A stretch of DNA of 64,000 nt from Brevibacillus porteri. Its GTDB lineage: Bacteria; Bacillota; Bacilli; Brevibacillales; Brevibacillaceae. Numbering within the stretch: the first letter of the stretch is position 1; every line of letters begins with the position of its first letter. The stretch lies in the NCBI RefSeq assembly GCF_003013475.1, contig NZ_PXZO01000017.1, positions 124,001-188,000 on the forward strand. The letters are read 5' to 3'. The notes under the pieces were generated by a model that did not search any database, was not told the origin of the DNA, and was given only the letters and a program-made list of their open reading frames with translations. The position numbers were made by a program, and so were the translations under genes. Below are positions 1 through 11,000 of the stretch, one piece after another.

Positions 1-1465
1 CAAAAGTATCAAACATGTCGTCAACGACATGCTCTGGGAAAACACCCTCCCGCACATCCCAGTTCACCTGCAAGCCTGCCGAGCTGTCCATGGCTTGGCA
101 ATCGATGAAAACCTGCGGTGTTTGACTGATTCCATGCCCAGCAATTTTGCCCTGTAGCTGACCGCCTTCCGCTGGTTCCACTAACCCAATCGCGCTCGTA
201 AATACGATTGGCATCAGAGCGGCTTCACGCCCGCGCCTGCGAGCTAGCTCGCGCATGACCTCCACGCCGGAAAACAAACGGTGATCCAAATCTTCAAACA
301 ACTGCTTTTGAATGGTTTTCGCCTGCCCCTGAAAAGAACGCTCTAATCCCCAATCAACCGCAAGCAAATTGACGGATGTGAAATCCCCGACAATCTCATG
401 GACTCGCTCATGCAGCGGCTGTCTGTTCAGCAACGTCAAATTCAGGCAAAACGCACGATTTCGGCTCCAGCGCTCGATCACAGCGGCAAAGGCTGTCATC
501 ACGGCGGAGGTTGGCGTCAATCCTCGCTGCTGGGCACGCTGTTTGAAGGCATCCCACGAAGCATTATCTAACCGAATGAAGCGACGGCGAAAGCGTGCGT
601 CTCCATTCTGGGTCTGTTGTCTCGCCATTGGTAGGTCTGGGGCCTGTGGCAATGCATCGATCCGTTGCTGCCAGTACGCTTTGTCTCTGCCATACGCCGT
701 AGTCTCTCTTAGACTGCGTTCGGCAAATACGTAATCGCGAAACGTAATCGGCAACGTGGGCAATGTTTTTCCCGGTTCTTTGTAAAGGGCCTCAAACTCA
801 CCCAGCAAGAGCCAAATACTCGCCCAATCCGCGATGAGAAATTCCATCGATACATGGAGTACAACCCTGTCGCTCGTTTTCGTCAATCCGATATCAAACA
901 ACGGCCATTTGGCTGTATCATACACGCGATGTCCCATCGCTTCGCGTATGTCATCGAGCCTTGTTCCTGCCTCCTGCTCATCCATGCCACTAGTATCTGT
1001 ATATGTAATCGTCAAACGCGGAACCTTCTCCAGAATGCGCTGCTGACCGTTCGGATCAATGGTTGCACGCAGCATGTCATGTCTTGCAATGAGCAGGTTC
1101 CACGCATCCTCCGCCCGTTTCGGATCAAGCTCGGGATAGTCCAGCTCCATGTAAATATGGCACGCCACGCCACCATAGCCAAACAGCTCATACCGTCCCA
1201 GTAAATAAGCAGACTGCACATCTGTCAGGGGAAAAGGCACAAATCGCGCTGCTGGATCGGGTATCACCGTCACCGGTTGGGATTCCGCTCGCAAAAGAGC
1301 GAGAATGTCTGCTTTCTGTTCTTTTAACGCCTGTAAATCATCCGCTGCAAGTGTTCCTCTTGGGGCTTTGTAACGCAGGCTCCCATTTTCCTCCCATAAA
1401 AAAATTCCATCTCTGCGTAGGCGCATCAAGAGCTCGACGCTATTTGTCTTGAGGTTTTGGGGCAT
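1..1465 (-). CDS. NRPS, 5' part: TubC docking domain plus heterocyclization domain (runs off left edge)
   Basis: Reading frame is open from an ATG at 1465 to the window edge (488 codons seen), with AGGAGAG about 8 bases upstream. Residues 1-55 (MPQNLKTNSVELLMRLRRDG...) look like a TubC-type N-terminal docking domain, which pairs NRPS or PKS subunits. From about residue 75 comes a Cy domain, opening with PFPLTDVQSAYLLGR and carrying ISQTPQVFIDCQ near its end. Cy domains condense and cyclise Cys, Ser or Thr into thiazoline or oxazoline rings. The DxxxxD motif reads EFLIAD near residue 211, so its first Asp is Glu. The gene starts 16 bases after the reductase-methyltransferase stop and is probably the last synthetase of the operon. 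Its A, PCP and release domains lie outside the window. Confidence 0.9.
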   Translation of the reverse strand, partial: MPQNLKTNSVELLMRLRRDGIFLWEENGSLRYKAPRGTLAADDLQALKEQKADILALLRAESQPVTVIPDPAARFVPFPLTDVQSAYLLGRYELFGYGGVACHIYMELDYPELDPKRAEDAWNLLIARHDMLRATIDPNGQQRILEKVPRLTITYTDTSGMDEQEAGTRLDDIREAMGHRVYDTAKWPLFDIGLTKTSDRVVLHVSMEFLIADWASIWLLLGEFEALYKEPGKTLPTLPITFRDYVFAERSLRETTAYGRDKAYWQQRIDALPQAPDLPMARQQTQNGDARFRRRFIRLDNASWDAFKQRAQQRGLTPTSAVMTAFAAVIERWSRNRAFCLNLTLLNRQPLHERVHEIVGDFTSVNLLAVDWGLERSFQGQAKTIQKQLFEDLDHRLFSGVEVMRELARRRGREAALMPIVFTSAIGLVEPAEGGQLQGKIAGHGISQTPQVFIDCQAMDSSAGLQVNWDVREGVFPEHVVDDMFDTF

Positions 1466-1481
1466 ATGCACACTCTCCTAT

Positions 1482-3809
1482 TTAAATGAGCTTCGCCATT
1501 TCGTTTTCGTTTGGGGAAAGCTGCTGACGTACGCCAACATCGATGTTGTTCTTGATGAGGAACAGCTTTTGTCCAAGTGGTGCCAGTGGGTGAGACTCCT
1601 CAGGCAAGACCGCAAGCTCCTTGACACCTGCCCGTTCAAAAACATCGAGCCACTGCTGGACAGTCATGAAGGTCGATTGCGTATTTTTCCTGTCATCTAC
1701 TGGTGGAGTCATCATGAAAGCTTGGGAGATGAGCATTTCTACGAATTCTCGAGTTGGCTCGGTAATAATCATCCAGCCTCCTGGAGCAAGGGTCTTCAAC
1801 AGCCCTTGGATGACTTCATCCGTGTCCCGCGCGTTGTTCAACATGCCTGCCGCAATCACGATATCGAAGCTGCCTTCTGTGAGGCCTTGTGCAAACAAAT
1901 TTTTGTCGATATCAACCACCTGATATTTTATCCATGGGCAAGCTTTGTAGCGTTCACGTGCAGAGGATAAGAAAAAGTGGGACACATCCGTGTACACATA
2001 CTCCACATGCAATCCTTTGGAAACAGACGCCCTCAGGCGGTCCACAACCACATCACTCGTTGCTCCAGTCCCAGCGCCTACCTCCAGAATGCGAAGCGAG
2101 TTTGTCGTAGACGCGATCCGCGCTACTGCCTCTGCGACCGACTTGTTCAAATAACGCGCCACAAGGGTGTCCCGATAAAGCGCATTGGCAACATGCATGC
2201 GGCCCTCAGGAAATAGCAGCAATGCAGCTTGTTGGGTATCATCCATCAGCTGTGGCAGCCGATCCGCATTGTCCTTGAGATAGTCCATGACGAGCGGTGA
2301 GCCCAGCTTGCCATTCCAAGCATTTTTGGCTAAATCCCACCGTCGTTCTACTTCCTCTCGCGTCATCTGAATGCCGCATTGATACTCGCCAGCAGCAAAT
2401 TTCAGGTAGCCACGATCCGTCAGTATGTGCAGCCAGCGGTTGATGACTGGTTGATGACGCTCTGCTATGTTTGCAGCAATGAAAATATCTGACGCCGTAA
2501 AGGAATGTTGTCCCGCTGTCAGTGCTCCTTGAGATTGCAGCGCGAGCAGCATGGAGGCCACCGCAGCTGCATCCAGGCGCTCAATGCACGTATTTACCTG
2601 CACAGCATCAATCCCTTTTAGCTCGCTCTCGGCAGACGCCGTGCATACAAAAACATCGTTGTTTTCCGCCAAAGTCGCATCATTAGGTGATGCAGTGCCG
2701 TGGAATTCGTCATCTGAAATGCTCCAGGCTGCTTGTTCGAGAGACGCTAACGTCAACGGCTCATGACTGCCATTCGAGCGCAACACGGGATATCCCAATG
2801 CCTGCGTCCATTCTTGCCACTGTCGTGAACACAATAGTTCCTGCTGCGCGCGTGTTTCCATCGTAGCCTTATCGACCTGCCCCATGATCCTATCTCGCAT
2901 GATGAGTAAATCGCGTCCGATAGCTTGCGGCCACTGCTTCGTAAGAATGTCCCGATAGGTCGGCGTCTCCTGCGGTCCCAATATGTGTGTACTGTTTTCC
3001 AGCATGTGTGCAGGTGGGGAAACTGTCAGCTCACCGTGAATGTCGGGAAGATCCGGTACGTGCAGACGCGCCTGCCACACGACAGGGCCATGCGTGTCTG
3101 TAAGCGACAAGCTCCCGCCAGCTACACCAATCGTCACGCGATGCAGTAAATGCAGATGGTTGTCTGGATCATCCGGATCGACTTCATTGTGGGCGCGCAG
3201 CGTAATTGGAATTTTGCCCAGCTGTCCGATCAACACTTGAAACGGTCCCTCATCCTTGATGACATGACTGATTTTCCACGGACGAATAGAAGGGAGGGCT
3301 TCCTGCAAAATGTGCATGAGCGGGAAGGACACTTGTGTAGCGCAAGCAGCCTCGATGTACAAGGCAGGCTGCACAGCCAGCATCGTACGAGCGCAAGCAA
3401 TAAAGCGGCGAACAGCAGGCAAATGTACGTAGAGATCGCCCGTCATAAAATGAACACCGTTCTGCTTGGCATGCTTTAGGCACAGCGCCAAATCTTTATG
3501 GTGGATCGGCTCTTCCGAAATGACGTGAATGCCCTTGGCAAGCAGTTGGATCGACAGCTCTGTTCCATTGCCACCCATCACGGTGGAACGCAATACGACG
3601 CAAGCCAGATCAATGTCAGCAGGTAATTGATTGACATCGGTGTACAGCGGGATGCCATTTCGCTCGGCGCATTGACGCGAGCGTTCACTTCCTTTTGCCA
3701 GCAGCCCTACCAATTCAAACTGCTCAGGCAATGCCTTCACCGCCTCCAAGTAGAACTGTCCAAAGCGGGAACCGCATACCACGGTACGCAACTTACGATT
3801 CTTTGTCAT
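1482..3809 (-). CDS. Thiazolinyl imide reductase fused to a C-terminal SAM methyltransferase
   Basis: 775 aa. Residues 1 to about 350 match the Irp3/PchG thiazolinyl imide reductase family (Gfo/Idh/MocA fold): a dinucleotide-binding start VVCGSRFGQFYLEAV and SEEPIHHKD near residue 100. These enzymes reduce a thiazoline on the NRPS to thiazolidine with NADPH. The remaining half is an added domain with a winged-helix-like segment (about 395-470) and a class I methyltransferase with intact motif I LEVGAGTG near residue 576, followed by YTDVSHFF and FDIVIAAGMLNNAR. It resembles the MT domains embedded in the adenylation domains of the neighbouring NRPS, but there motif I is degraded. Free-standing family members are about 350-370 aa, so this is a fusion. 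It starts 9 bases after the upstream stop. N- or C-methylation of a reduced ring is inferred. Confidence 0.88.
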   Translation of the reverse strand: MTKNRKLRTVVCGSRFGQFYLEAVKALPEQFELVGLLAKGSERSRQCAERNGIPLYTDVNQLPADIDLACVVLRSTVMGGNGTELSIQLLAKGIHVISEEPIHHKDLALCLKHAKQNGVHFMTGDLYVHLPAVRRFIACARTMLAVQPALYIEAACATQVSFPLMHILQEALPSIRPWKISHVIKDEGPFQVLIGQLGKIPITLRAHNEVDPDDPDNHLHLLHRVTIGVAGGSLSLTDTHGPVVWQARLHVPDLPDIHGELTVSPPAHMLENSTHILGPQETPTYRDILTKQWPQAIGRDLLIMRDRIMGQVDKATMETRAQQELLCSRQWQEWTQALGYPVLRSNGSHEPLTLASLEQAAWSISDDEFHGTASPNDATLAENNDVFVCTASAESELKGIDAVQVNTCIERLDAAAVASMLLALQSQGALTAGQHSFTASDIFIAANIAERHQPVINRWLHILTDRGYLKFAAGEYQCGIQMTREEVERRWDLAKNAWNGKLGSPLVMDYLKDNADRLPQLMDDTQQAALLLFPEGRMHVANALYRDTLVARYLNKSVAEAVARIASTTNSLRILEVGAGTGATSDVVVDRLRASVSKGLHVEYVYTDVSHFFLSSARERYKACPWIKYQVVDIDKNLFAQGLTEGSFDIVIAAGMLNNARDTDEVIQGLLKTLAPGGWMIITEPTREFVEMLISQAFMMTPPVDDRKNTQSTFMTVQQWLDVFERAGVKELAVLPEESHPLAPLGQKLFLIKNNIDVGVRQQLSPNENEMAKLI

Positions 3810-3818
3810 ACGTCACCC

Positions 3819-4934
3819 CTACTTCATTTCCATGATGGAATGCATGAGTTCGACCTGCTGCTCGCGAAGTGCATCAATCAAGCCTGTCGCCGATACGCCT
3901 TCTGCCACGAAAAAGCAGCCTGTTTTTCTGTTCTGATCTTCCGCGATTAAGTGAGCCACTGTGGCCGCGATGATGCCAGATATCCGATTCCAGTCGCCCG
4001 GGTACAGAAGAGTGGAGAAGACCCGCACTTTTTTACCGTCACGCTTTCCGGTCGCATGCAGGTGGAACATCGTAAAGTCTTTCACACCCGGCTTTTTCGT
4101 CTCAAACTGTTCCAGCAGCAGCTTGGCTGACGCTCTTTTTTGTTCCTCGGTTTTGTATTGCTGCAAAGCCTTGATCATCACAAATTGATTCAGGATGGCA
4201 TTGCTTTGATAGCTGTTGTAAAAATAAGCGGATTCGATTTTATGCTGCTTGGTCATAAGGCCGAATTCCTTTGTCACTACCGGATATGTGTCGCGCTTTC
4301 CAGCGGGATGCGGCAGTGAATAGTTGCGATGGAACGGCCCGTCTATTTTTTTGACCTCTCCTTGCTTGAAGTAAGACATTCCCCATCCGGTATCTTCTTC
4401 AATGCTGCAGACGATGTCATAGGCCGCATTGAGTGAAAATCCGCCCTGCCCTGCAAAAAAGACTTCGAGCAAATCGATTTCGTCCAAATCATTTTCAGCG
4501 ACGTAAGCTGGGAAAACTTCCGACAGCCCCGGGTAAACGCCAGCAGAGATGATAAACAGCAGTCCCTTTTCTTCGATTTCCTGCTTTCGCATGAGCAATT
4601 GTTGATACAGATGCTCATCTCCGGACACATCTACGTAATGAACCGCATGCTTGAGGCATGCAACGGCAACTTTATCAACGATTTGCTTGGAGGGCCCTGC
4701 ACAATTGATGACGAGATCGACTCGACCGCAAAAGTCATGCAACTCCTCCTCGTTGCATACATCCACCTGCTGGCATTCCAGCCTACCGTCCGTCCCAGTA
4801 AAAAGCTCACTTAGCTTCTCGAGATTTCTACCGCCCAGCAAAATCGGATCGTTCGTTCTAGACAAAATCGTTTGAAAAGCTGCATGGCCTACAACACCAG
4901 TCGCTCCCAAAATGCCAATCTTTTTGATACCCAA
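3819..4934 (-). CDS. Saccharopine-dehydrogenase-like NAD(P)-binding oxidoreductase of the siderophore operon
   Basis: 371 aa from a TTG start at 4934. This start is chosen because AGGAGG lies 7-8 bases upstream and the Rossmann motif begins directly (GIKKIGILGATGVVG). A longer frame to 5024 would add 30 residues without a comparable ribosome binding site. The fold is that of saccharopine dehydrogenase/trans-acting enoyl reductase proteins: N-terminal NAD(P) site, a GGR motif near residue 35, INCAGPSKQ near 80 and DVSGDEHLY near 100. Homologous genes are known in some thiazoline siderophore clusters, but the exact substrate is not established here. A redox step on a carrier-bound or released intermediate is possible. 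It sits between the large NRPS (107-base gap) and the reductase-methyltransferase (9-base gap), so it is co-transcribed. Confidence 0.8.
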   Translation of the reverse strand: MGIKKIGILGATGVVGHAAFQTILSRTNDPILLGGRNLEKLSELFTGTDGRLECQQVDVCNEEELHDFCGRVDLVINCAGPSKQIVDKVAVACLKHAVHYVDVSGDEHLYQQLLMRKQEIEEKGLLFIISAGVYPGLSEVFPAYVAENDLDEIDLLEVFFAGQGGFSLNAAYDIVCSIEEDTGWGMSYFKQGEVKKIDGPFHRNYSLPHPAGKRDTYPVVTKEFGLMTKQHKIESAYFYNSYQSNAILNQFVMIKALQQYKTEEQKRASAKLLLEQFETKKPGVKDFTMFHLHATGKRDGKKVRVFSTLLYPGDWNRISGIIAATVAHLIAEDQNRKTGCFFVAEGVSATGLIDALREQQVELMHSIMEMK

Positions 4935-5041
4935 TGTTCTCTCCCTCCTGACCTGCTCCCCGCATTCTTCTTCCAAGAAAAGGCGGGGCTGCTCCTGCCA
5001 CTGAGTCGCAGCCCACCTACTCATCTGCGGTTTTTCTTTTT

Positions 5042-8000
5042 TTAAATGGTCCCCTCGTCAAAATCCGCTGCGAGATCTTCCGTTGCCTGTGTGCTCGTCT
5101 TGATCAGCTCAGCAAGGGTGCAAATCGTGGAAGCTTCAAACAAGCTTTGCAGAGACAAATCAATCTGGTATCTCTCTTTTATAAGATTGAGGCATTGGAT
5201 GGCGCGCAATGAGTCTCCACCCCGCGCAAAAAAGTTGTCGTGGATGCCGATTTCCCCTACACCAAGCACCTCTTCCCAGACCTTGGCGAGCTTGACTTCG
5301 ATCTCGTTGGAAGGCGCTACATGCGTCTTTTTCGGCATACTTGCCTTTCTTTTGCCAAGCTTTGTGATTGCCCTCCGATCTACTTTTCCATTGGCGGATA
5401 GCGGCAGCTCATCCAGCAGCAAGTACTCGCTTGGTACCATGTAGTCAGGCAGGCTATTCCGCAAGGCTTCGGACAATTTTTCTGGCTGGAACAAACGAAC
5501 AGCCTCCGGTGCTTGCGCCACAATCAGATGGCGCTCGAACGCATCTGCGACCTGAGCTTTATCCGGAAAGGCAAGGACGTTAGCGAAGCCTTGTTGTTCC
5601 AAGCCCGCTCGCCATTGCTCTACCGTAAGCAGAGGCAGATAATTGGCTTTGCGCTCATCCTCCAGATGGCTAAACCCATCCTCGAAGAAGCCGACAGTGG
5701 TTAGCAGCAGACGACTGTTGCGCGTAGACTCGACCAGGAACAGAAGCCCCCCAGGTGCGAGTAGCCCTTTCAAGTACGCCAGCGTTTTCCCTATATCACG
5801 AGAGCGATGCAGCGTATTGTCCGCAACAATGACGTCAAACGAATGCGGATCATAGCCTTGCGCAAGCGGTGCTACGTTCATGTCAAGCTGACCGTACTCC
5901 AGCGGAGCCTGCTCTCCCCATTCCTTCTTTGCCCTGTCGGTAAAAAAGGAGGATTCGTCGACGTATAAATAACGACTGCGTTCTGCAGGCAAGGTGGACA
6001 CCAGTGTTTGTGTCAAGCTTCCGGCTCTCGTGCCAAGCTCTAGCACTCGCAGTGTCTTGTCAGACGGATGGTGGTTTACGATACCGTCAAACACCGCCCC
6101 GGCAAGGCTGCTGTAAAACTCCCGCGTCAGGTCAAAGCGGCTCAAGCCGGCAGGTGTTAAGAAGGCATCGTCTGCTAGAAAGAGCTCCAACGGATCGAGC
6201 TCACCAGTTAACAGACCAATAAACAACGGATAGTCGCGGCGGAAAACGGCTTCGAGCTCACGTGCTGCTTCCGTACGAAGCGAGGATGCTGACAGAACAG
6301 CATCCGGCACACCTTCACGCAATGAACGCAGACTCTCGTACGTTCCCGCAGCGCGTTTTTCCAGCAAGCCCTCTTCTACCAGCACTTCCAGCCAATGCGC
6401 AAGCAAGGTCTGGTAACGGGGATGAATCTGAAAACGATCCATGAGCTCCGCAATTGAAGTGCTTTCTCCTACTTGTGAGAACATCCCCATATGCTCTAGC
6501 GTGCGGCACATGTAGGCGGTGCTTACACGGTCAGCCTCCATCAGGAATTGCGTGACGACTTCCACATCTACACTCGCAGGAATGGTATTGGCCTGTACGT
6601 GACCCATGCTGTTAATCGCCTGCCAACGAGCAGCACTTGCAGCGGGGTCGGCCTGCTCTGTTTCGAATAACGCGGAATCCTTTTCGCGATCCACCACCAC
6701 ATACCCGACCAAGCGCTTTTCATCCGCACCGTCATCTGGTACGGCCACGACAACGTCTTTGAGCCCTTCATGACGTTTCAATGCCGTCTCGATCTCGCCC
6801 AGCTCAATCCGATGCCCTCTGATTTTCACCTGGAAATCTTCCCGACCAAGGAATTCCAACGTACCATCTGGCAAGTAACGGCCCAAATCCCCCGTGCGGT
6901 ACAGTCGTTCTCCTGTCCGCGGATGCGTAATGAATTTTTCATTCGTCTTGTTTTCATCTCTCCAGTAGCCTTTGGCAAGCCCGATGCCACTGATAAACAG
7001 CTGTCCCGGCACCCAAACGGGGCAATCCCCCATCGATTCGTTCAGCACATGGTAGCGCTGATTGACCATTGGGCGACCGTACGGAATGCTTTTCCAGCTA
7101 GGGGCGATGTCTTCGATTGCGAAAAGATTTGACCAGATCGAGGCTTCTGTTGCGCCGCCCAAACCGATCACCTGAACGTGTGGGAAAAACGACTTGATCT
7201 TGTCTGGCAAATCCAGTGGAATCCAATCACCACTCAACAAGACGAGACGCAACGATTGTGGCAAATGAAGGTTTCTCCCCACGGCGTATTCGATCAGCAT
7301 CTGCATCAGCGCCGGAACTGTGTTCCACACCGTCACCTGCTCGGCTTCCAGCCACTCCAGCCAGTGGGCAGGGTCTTTGGCTTTATCAGCATCCGGCATG
7401 ACGATCGTTCCACCCGCGGCAAGCATGCCGAAAATGTCATAGACCGACAAATCGAAATTCAGATTGGATAAAGCGAGCACCCGATCCTGTGCCCCCACTG
7501 CAAATCGTTGATTGATATCTTCAATCGTGTTGACCGCGCCTCGATGGTCGATCATGACTCCTTTTGGCAGGCCGGTTGACCCAGATGTATAGATGACATA
7601 GGCCAAATCCTCTGGCTGCCCGGCAACTAATGCCACTGGGTTCACCGTACTTGCCTCGTCCCTTGTCATCATCTGGTCCACAATCAGTCGCTCCACATCC
7701 AGAGGCCAGCCCAATCGCTCATCCAGCCAAGACTGCGTCAGCACGAACTGTACTTGTCCATCATGCAAAAGCTGAGAACGTCGTTCCTCTGGATGCAGCG
7801 GATCAATCGGTAAATAAGCGGCCCCGGATTTCATAATCCCGAGCGTGGCTGCGACCTGCTCCCAGCCTTTTTCCATCACGACAGCGACCAACGTATTTGG
7901 TTGGACCCCTTGTGAACGCAGCCACTTCGCGATTTGGTCAGCAGCGTCAGCGAGCTCCCCATAGGTCAACGTCCGCTGAGTGGAGATCACGGCAGGCTGA

Positions 8001-11000
8001 TCCGTTTGGCATGCAGCTTGTTTGTCAAATAGTCCGACGAGTGTCTCTGAGGATACAGGCGCAGCCGTATCGTTTGCGGCGATTCTTTCTTCCAGTCGAG
8101 GGACAGCAATCTGGCTCGCTGCTGACTCTTGCCATACAGCATCCTCTTCTGTCAGTCGATGCAGCAGCTCGCAATAAGCCGTAAACATGTCAGCAAGGAG
8201 TCCTTCTGGAAATAGTCCTTCTACGGCATCCCAGATTAACAGCAGTTCTCCGTCTTGCTCGACCACTTGATGGTCCAGCCATACCTGCGGCGTCTGCGTG
8301 ATGTTGTAAACGAGCTTGCCCAGCCATTTTCCATCGGAGTCAGACCCACTCCACTGCTCTACACCCAATGCGCTCGTAAAGACAATCGGCATGGCAACAC
8401 CGTTGTGCTCTCCTGTTTGCTTCGCCAATTCGCGCTGGACTTGAACTCCGCCCACATAAGGATGGTCCAAATCACGCCATAGCTGCTGCTGCAAATTACG
8501 GCCGCGTTCCAAAATCGTCTCGCCAGCGGACAACTCGACTGCCAGCAAGGTCAGCGTAGTGAAGTCCCCTACGATTTCGCCTACCTGCGCGTGCAAGGGC
8601 AATCGATTGAATTGCGTCAGGTTGATCGTAAATCGCGAACTCTTGCTCCATGCACCGAGGGTTTCGGCATACGCTGTCAGCAAGATCCCGGACGGCGTTA
8701 GACCGACCTCTGCTGTCCGCTTTTTGAGCCGCTGCCATGCTTCGCGATTGATTCTGGCTTCTAAACGATGGAAGCGCTGCTCGGTAATCGTGTCAGGATT
8801 TTTCGCCAAAGGCAGCTGTGGTGCTGGCGGCAAATCAGGCAGTCGATCCATCCAATAGTCCAGATCGCGTTGGTACAGCTCAGTAGACTTGAGCGCTTCT
8901 TGCGCCAGTACATAATCGCGGAAGCTCAGATCCAGTGGTGGCAAAGGCGCATCCGGCTCATGATACAGTCTCGTCCACTCGCTCAAGAGGTGGAACATGC
9001 TCCACCCGTCAAAAATCAGGTTGTCAAAGCTGATATGCAGACGAACCCGTTCGTCTCCAAAGCGGGAAGCGCGCACCTCAAACAACGGCCATACATCCGT
9101 AGACAATACCTGATGGGACATTTCTTCCCGAATCGCTTGCAGCTCGGACTCAGCTTCTTCGGCAGATTGGTTCCGCAAATCAGTGACCTCGATCCGGTAA
9201 GCAGGTACCTGCTCCAAAATCTGCTGACGCCAGCCATCCGGCAAAATCACGGCCCGCATCATTTCATGGTGGTCAATTAACCGTTGCCAAGCCAGGTTGA
9301 TCCGCGCAAGGTCCAAGTGCTGCCCTTCGATTTCGAAATAGCAATGCGTGGAGACATGGCCCAAGGCGTAAACACCACTGCGCCCGACCCAGTAGGCTTG
9401 CTGGATATCCGTTAGCGGGAAAGGCTGATGCCTGTCTTGTGGCGCCAGTACAATTGCTGGCAAGCCTGACGATGTTCCTTTTTCCTCGAGAAGCATCTGC
9501 ACATGCTGGGCCAGTCCGGCAATCGTCGGCTTTTCAAAAATGCGCCCTAACGACAGCTCTACCGCAAGCTTGCTGCGAACCATCGCACTGAGTCTGGTTG
9601 CCAATAACGAATCTCCGCCGAGCTCGAAGTAGTTGTCAGTGACGCCTACCCGTTCCACTTCAAATAGCTGGCACCAAATAGCCGCGAGTGCTGTTTCGAT
9701 TGGTGTCGTTGGAGCTGTATACGCTTTTTCTGCTTTGGCCTTCATCAGGCTGTCAGGAGTAGGCAGGGCTTGCCGATCTACCTTGCCGTTTGCAGAAAGC
9801 GGCAATTCGTTCAACAAAAGAAAAGCGGACGGAACCATGTAATCAGGCAGCTTTTGACTCAAGAAGCCGGGTAGTTGTGCAGCATTGAAGCGCTTGGCTT
9901 GAAGTGGCGCCTGCGCAACCAGTACATGCTGACCAAAATCGTTGTCTTCTGGGAAAGCTGACACTTTTGCAAAGGCTTGCTGCTGCAAGGCCTGCTGCCA
10001 TGCTTCCACCGATAACAAGGGGCGTTGCTCATTACGCCGCTCATCTTCGAAATGCGTAAAGCCATCTTCGAGAAATGCCGTGCTGATTTGCTGCAATCGG
10101 CTGTTGCGGGTCATCTCCAGCAAAATCAGCATGCCACCCGGAGCCAAAAGGCTTTGTACATGCGAGAGGGCCATCCCGATGTTTTTCGCACGATGCAGGG
10201 AATCAGAGGCAATCACAATGTCGAACTGATGTGCTTCAAAGCCTTGAGATAGTGGACTTTGATTGATATCCAGCAGTTGATCGTGCACAAACGGGTACTC
10301 CCGGAACCTCGCTTTTGCGGCATTTGTAAAGAAAGTCGAGGTGTCTGTGCATGTAAAATGTGTCGCATCTGCCGGGAGTACAGCCAGCAATGATTCCGTC
10401 AGCGTTAGACTCCTCGCCCCGATTTCCAGCACACGTATCGGTTCTGATTCAGACCTTTCTCCAAAACGATGGACCAGCCTTTCCACCAACGCCAGTGCCG
10501 CTCTGTCACGATACTTTGCACCAGGGAGTGTCTGCATCAGATCATTCGGAGTCAGACTGAATTCCTCCGAGAAGAAATGGGCCAACGGGTCAAGCTCGCC
10601 ACGCAACAGCGCAACACTCTCGTCATTGACTTTTTCCAAATAACGTAAAAGGGCTTGTGCATGCGGTTCCCATGCGGGCGATACCTGAGTGACCTGCGAC
10701 TTTTCCAACCATTCAGTCAGGCTCGCCTGCGTGATGCTGTAGACATCCGATTTGTCTTTACGGACAAGACCTTCGTCCTCCAATGTTTGAAGCCACTGTC
10801 TGACCAGCCCGCGATAACGCTCTTGAATCCCGCAGCTATGCATCAAATCATCGAGGGAGTAGTTGGCATTTTGCTCAAATTTCACTCCCGCCATCTCCAA
10901 TGTGCGGTAAATGAATCGAACGGCAAGTTGCTCCATGTACGTCCAAAACGAGGTGAAATCTTCCGGTCTGATGCTTGCAAAATGCTCCGCCAATGTCTGC

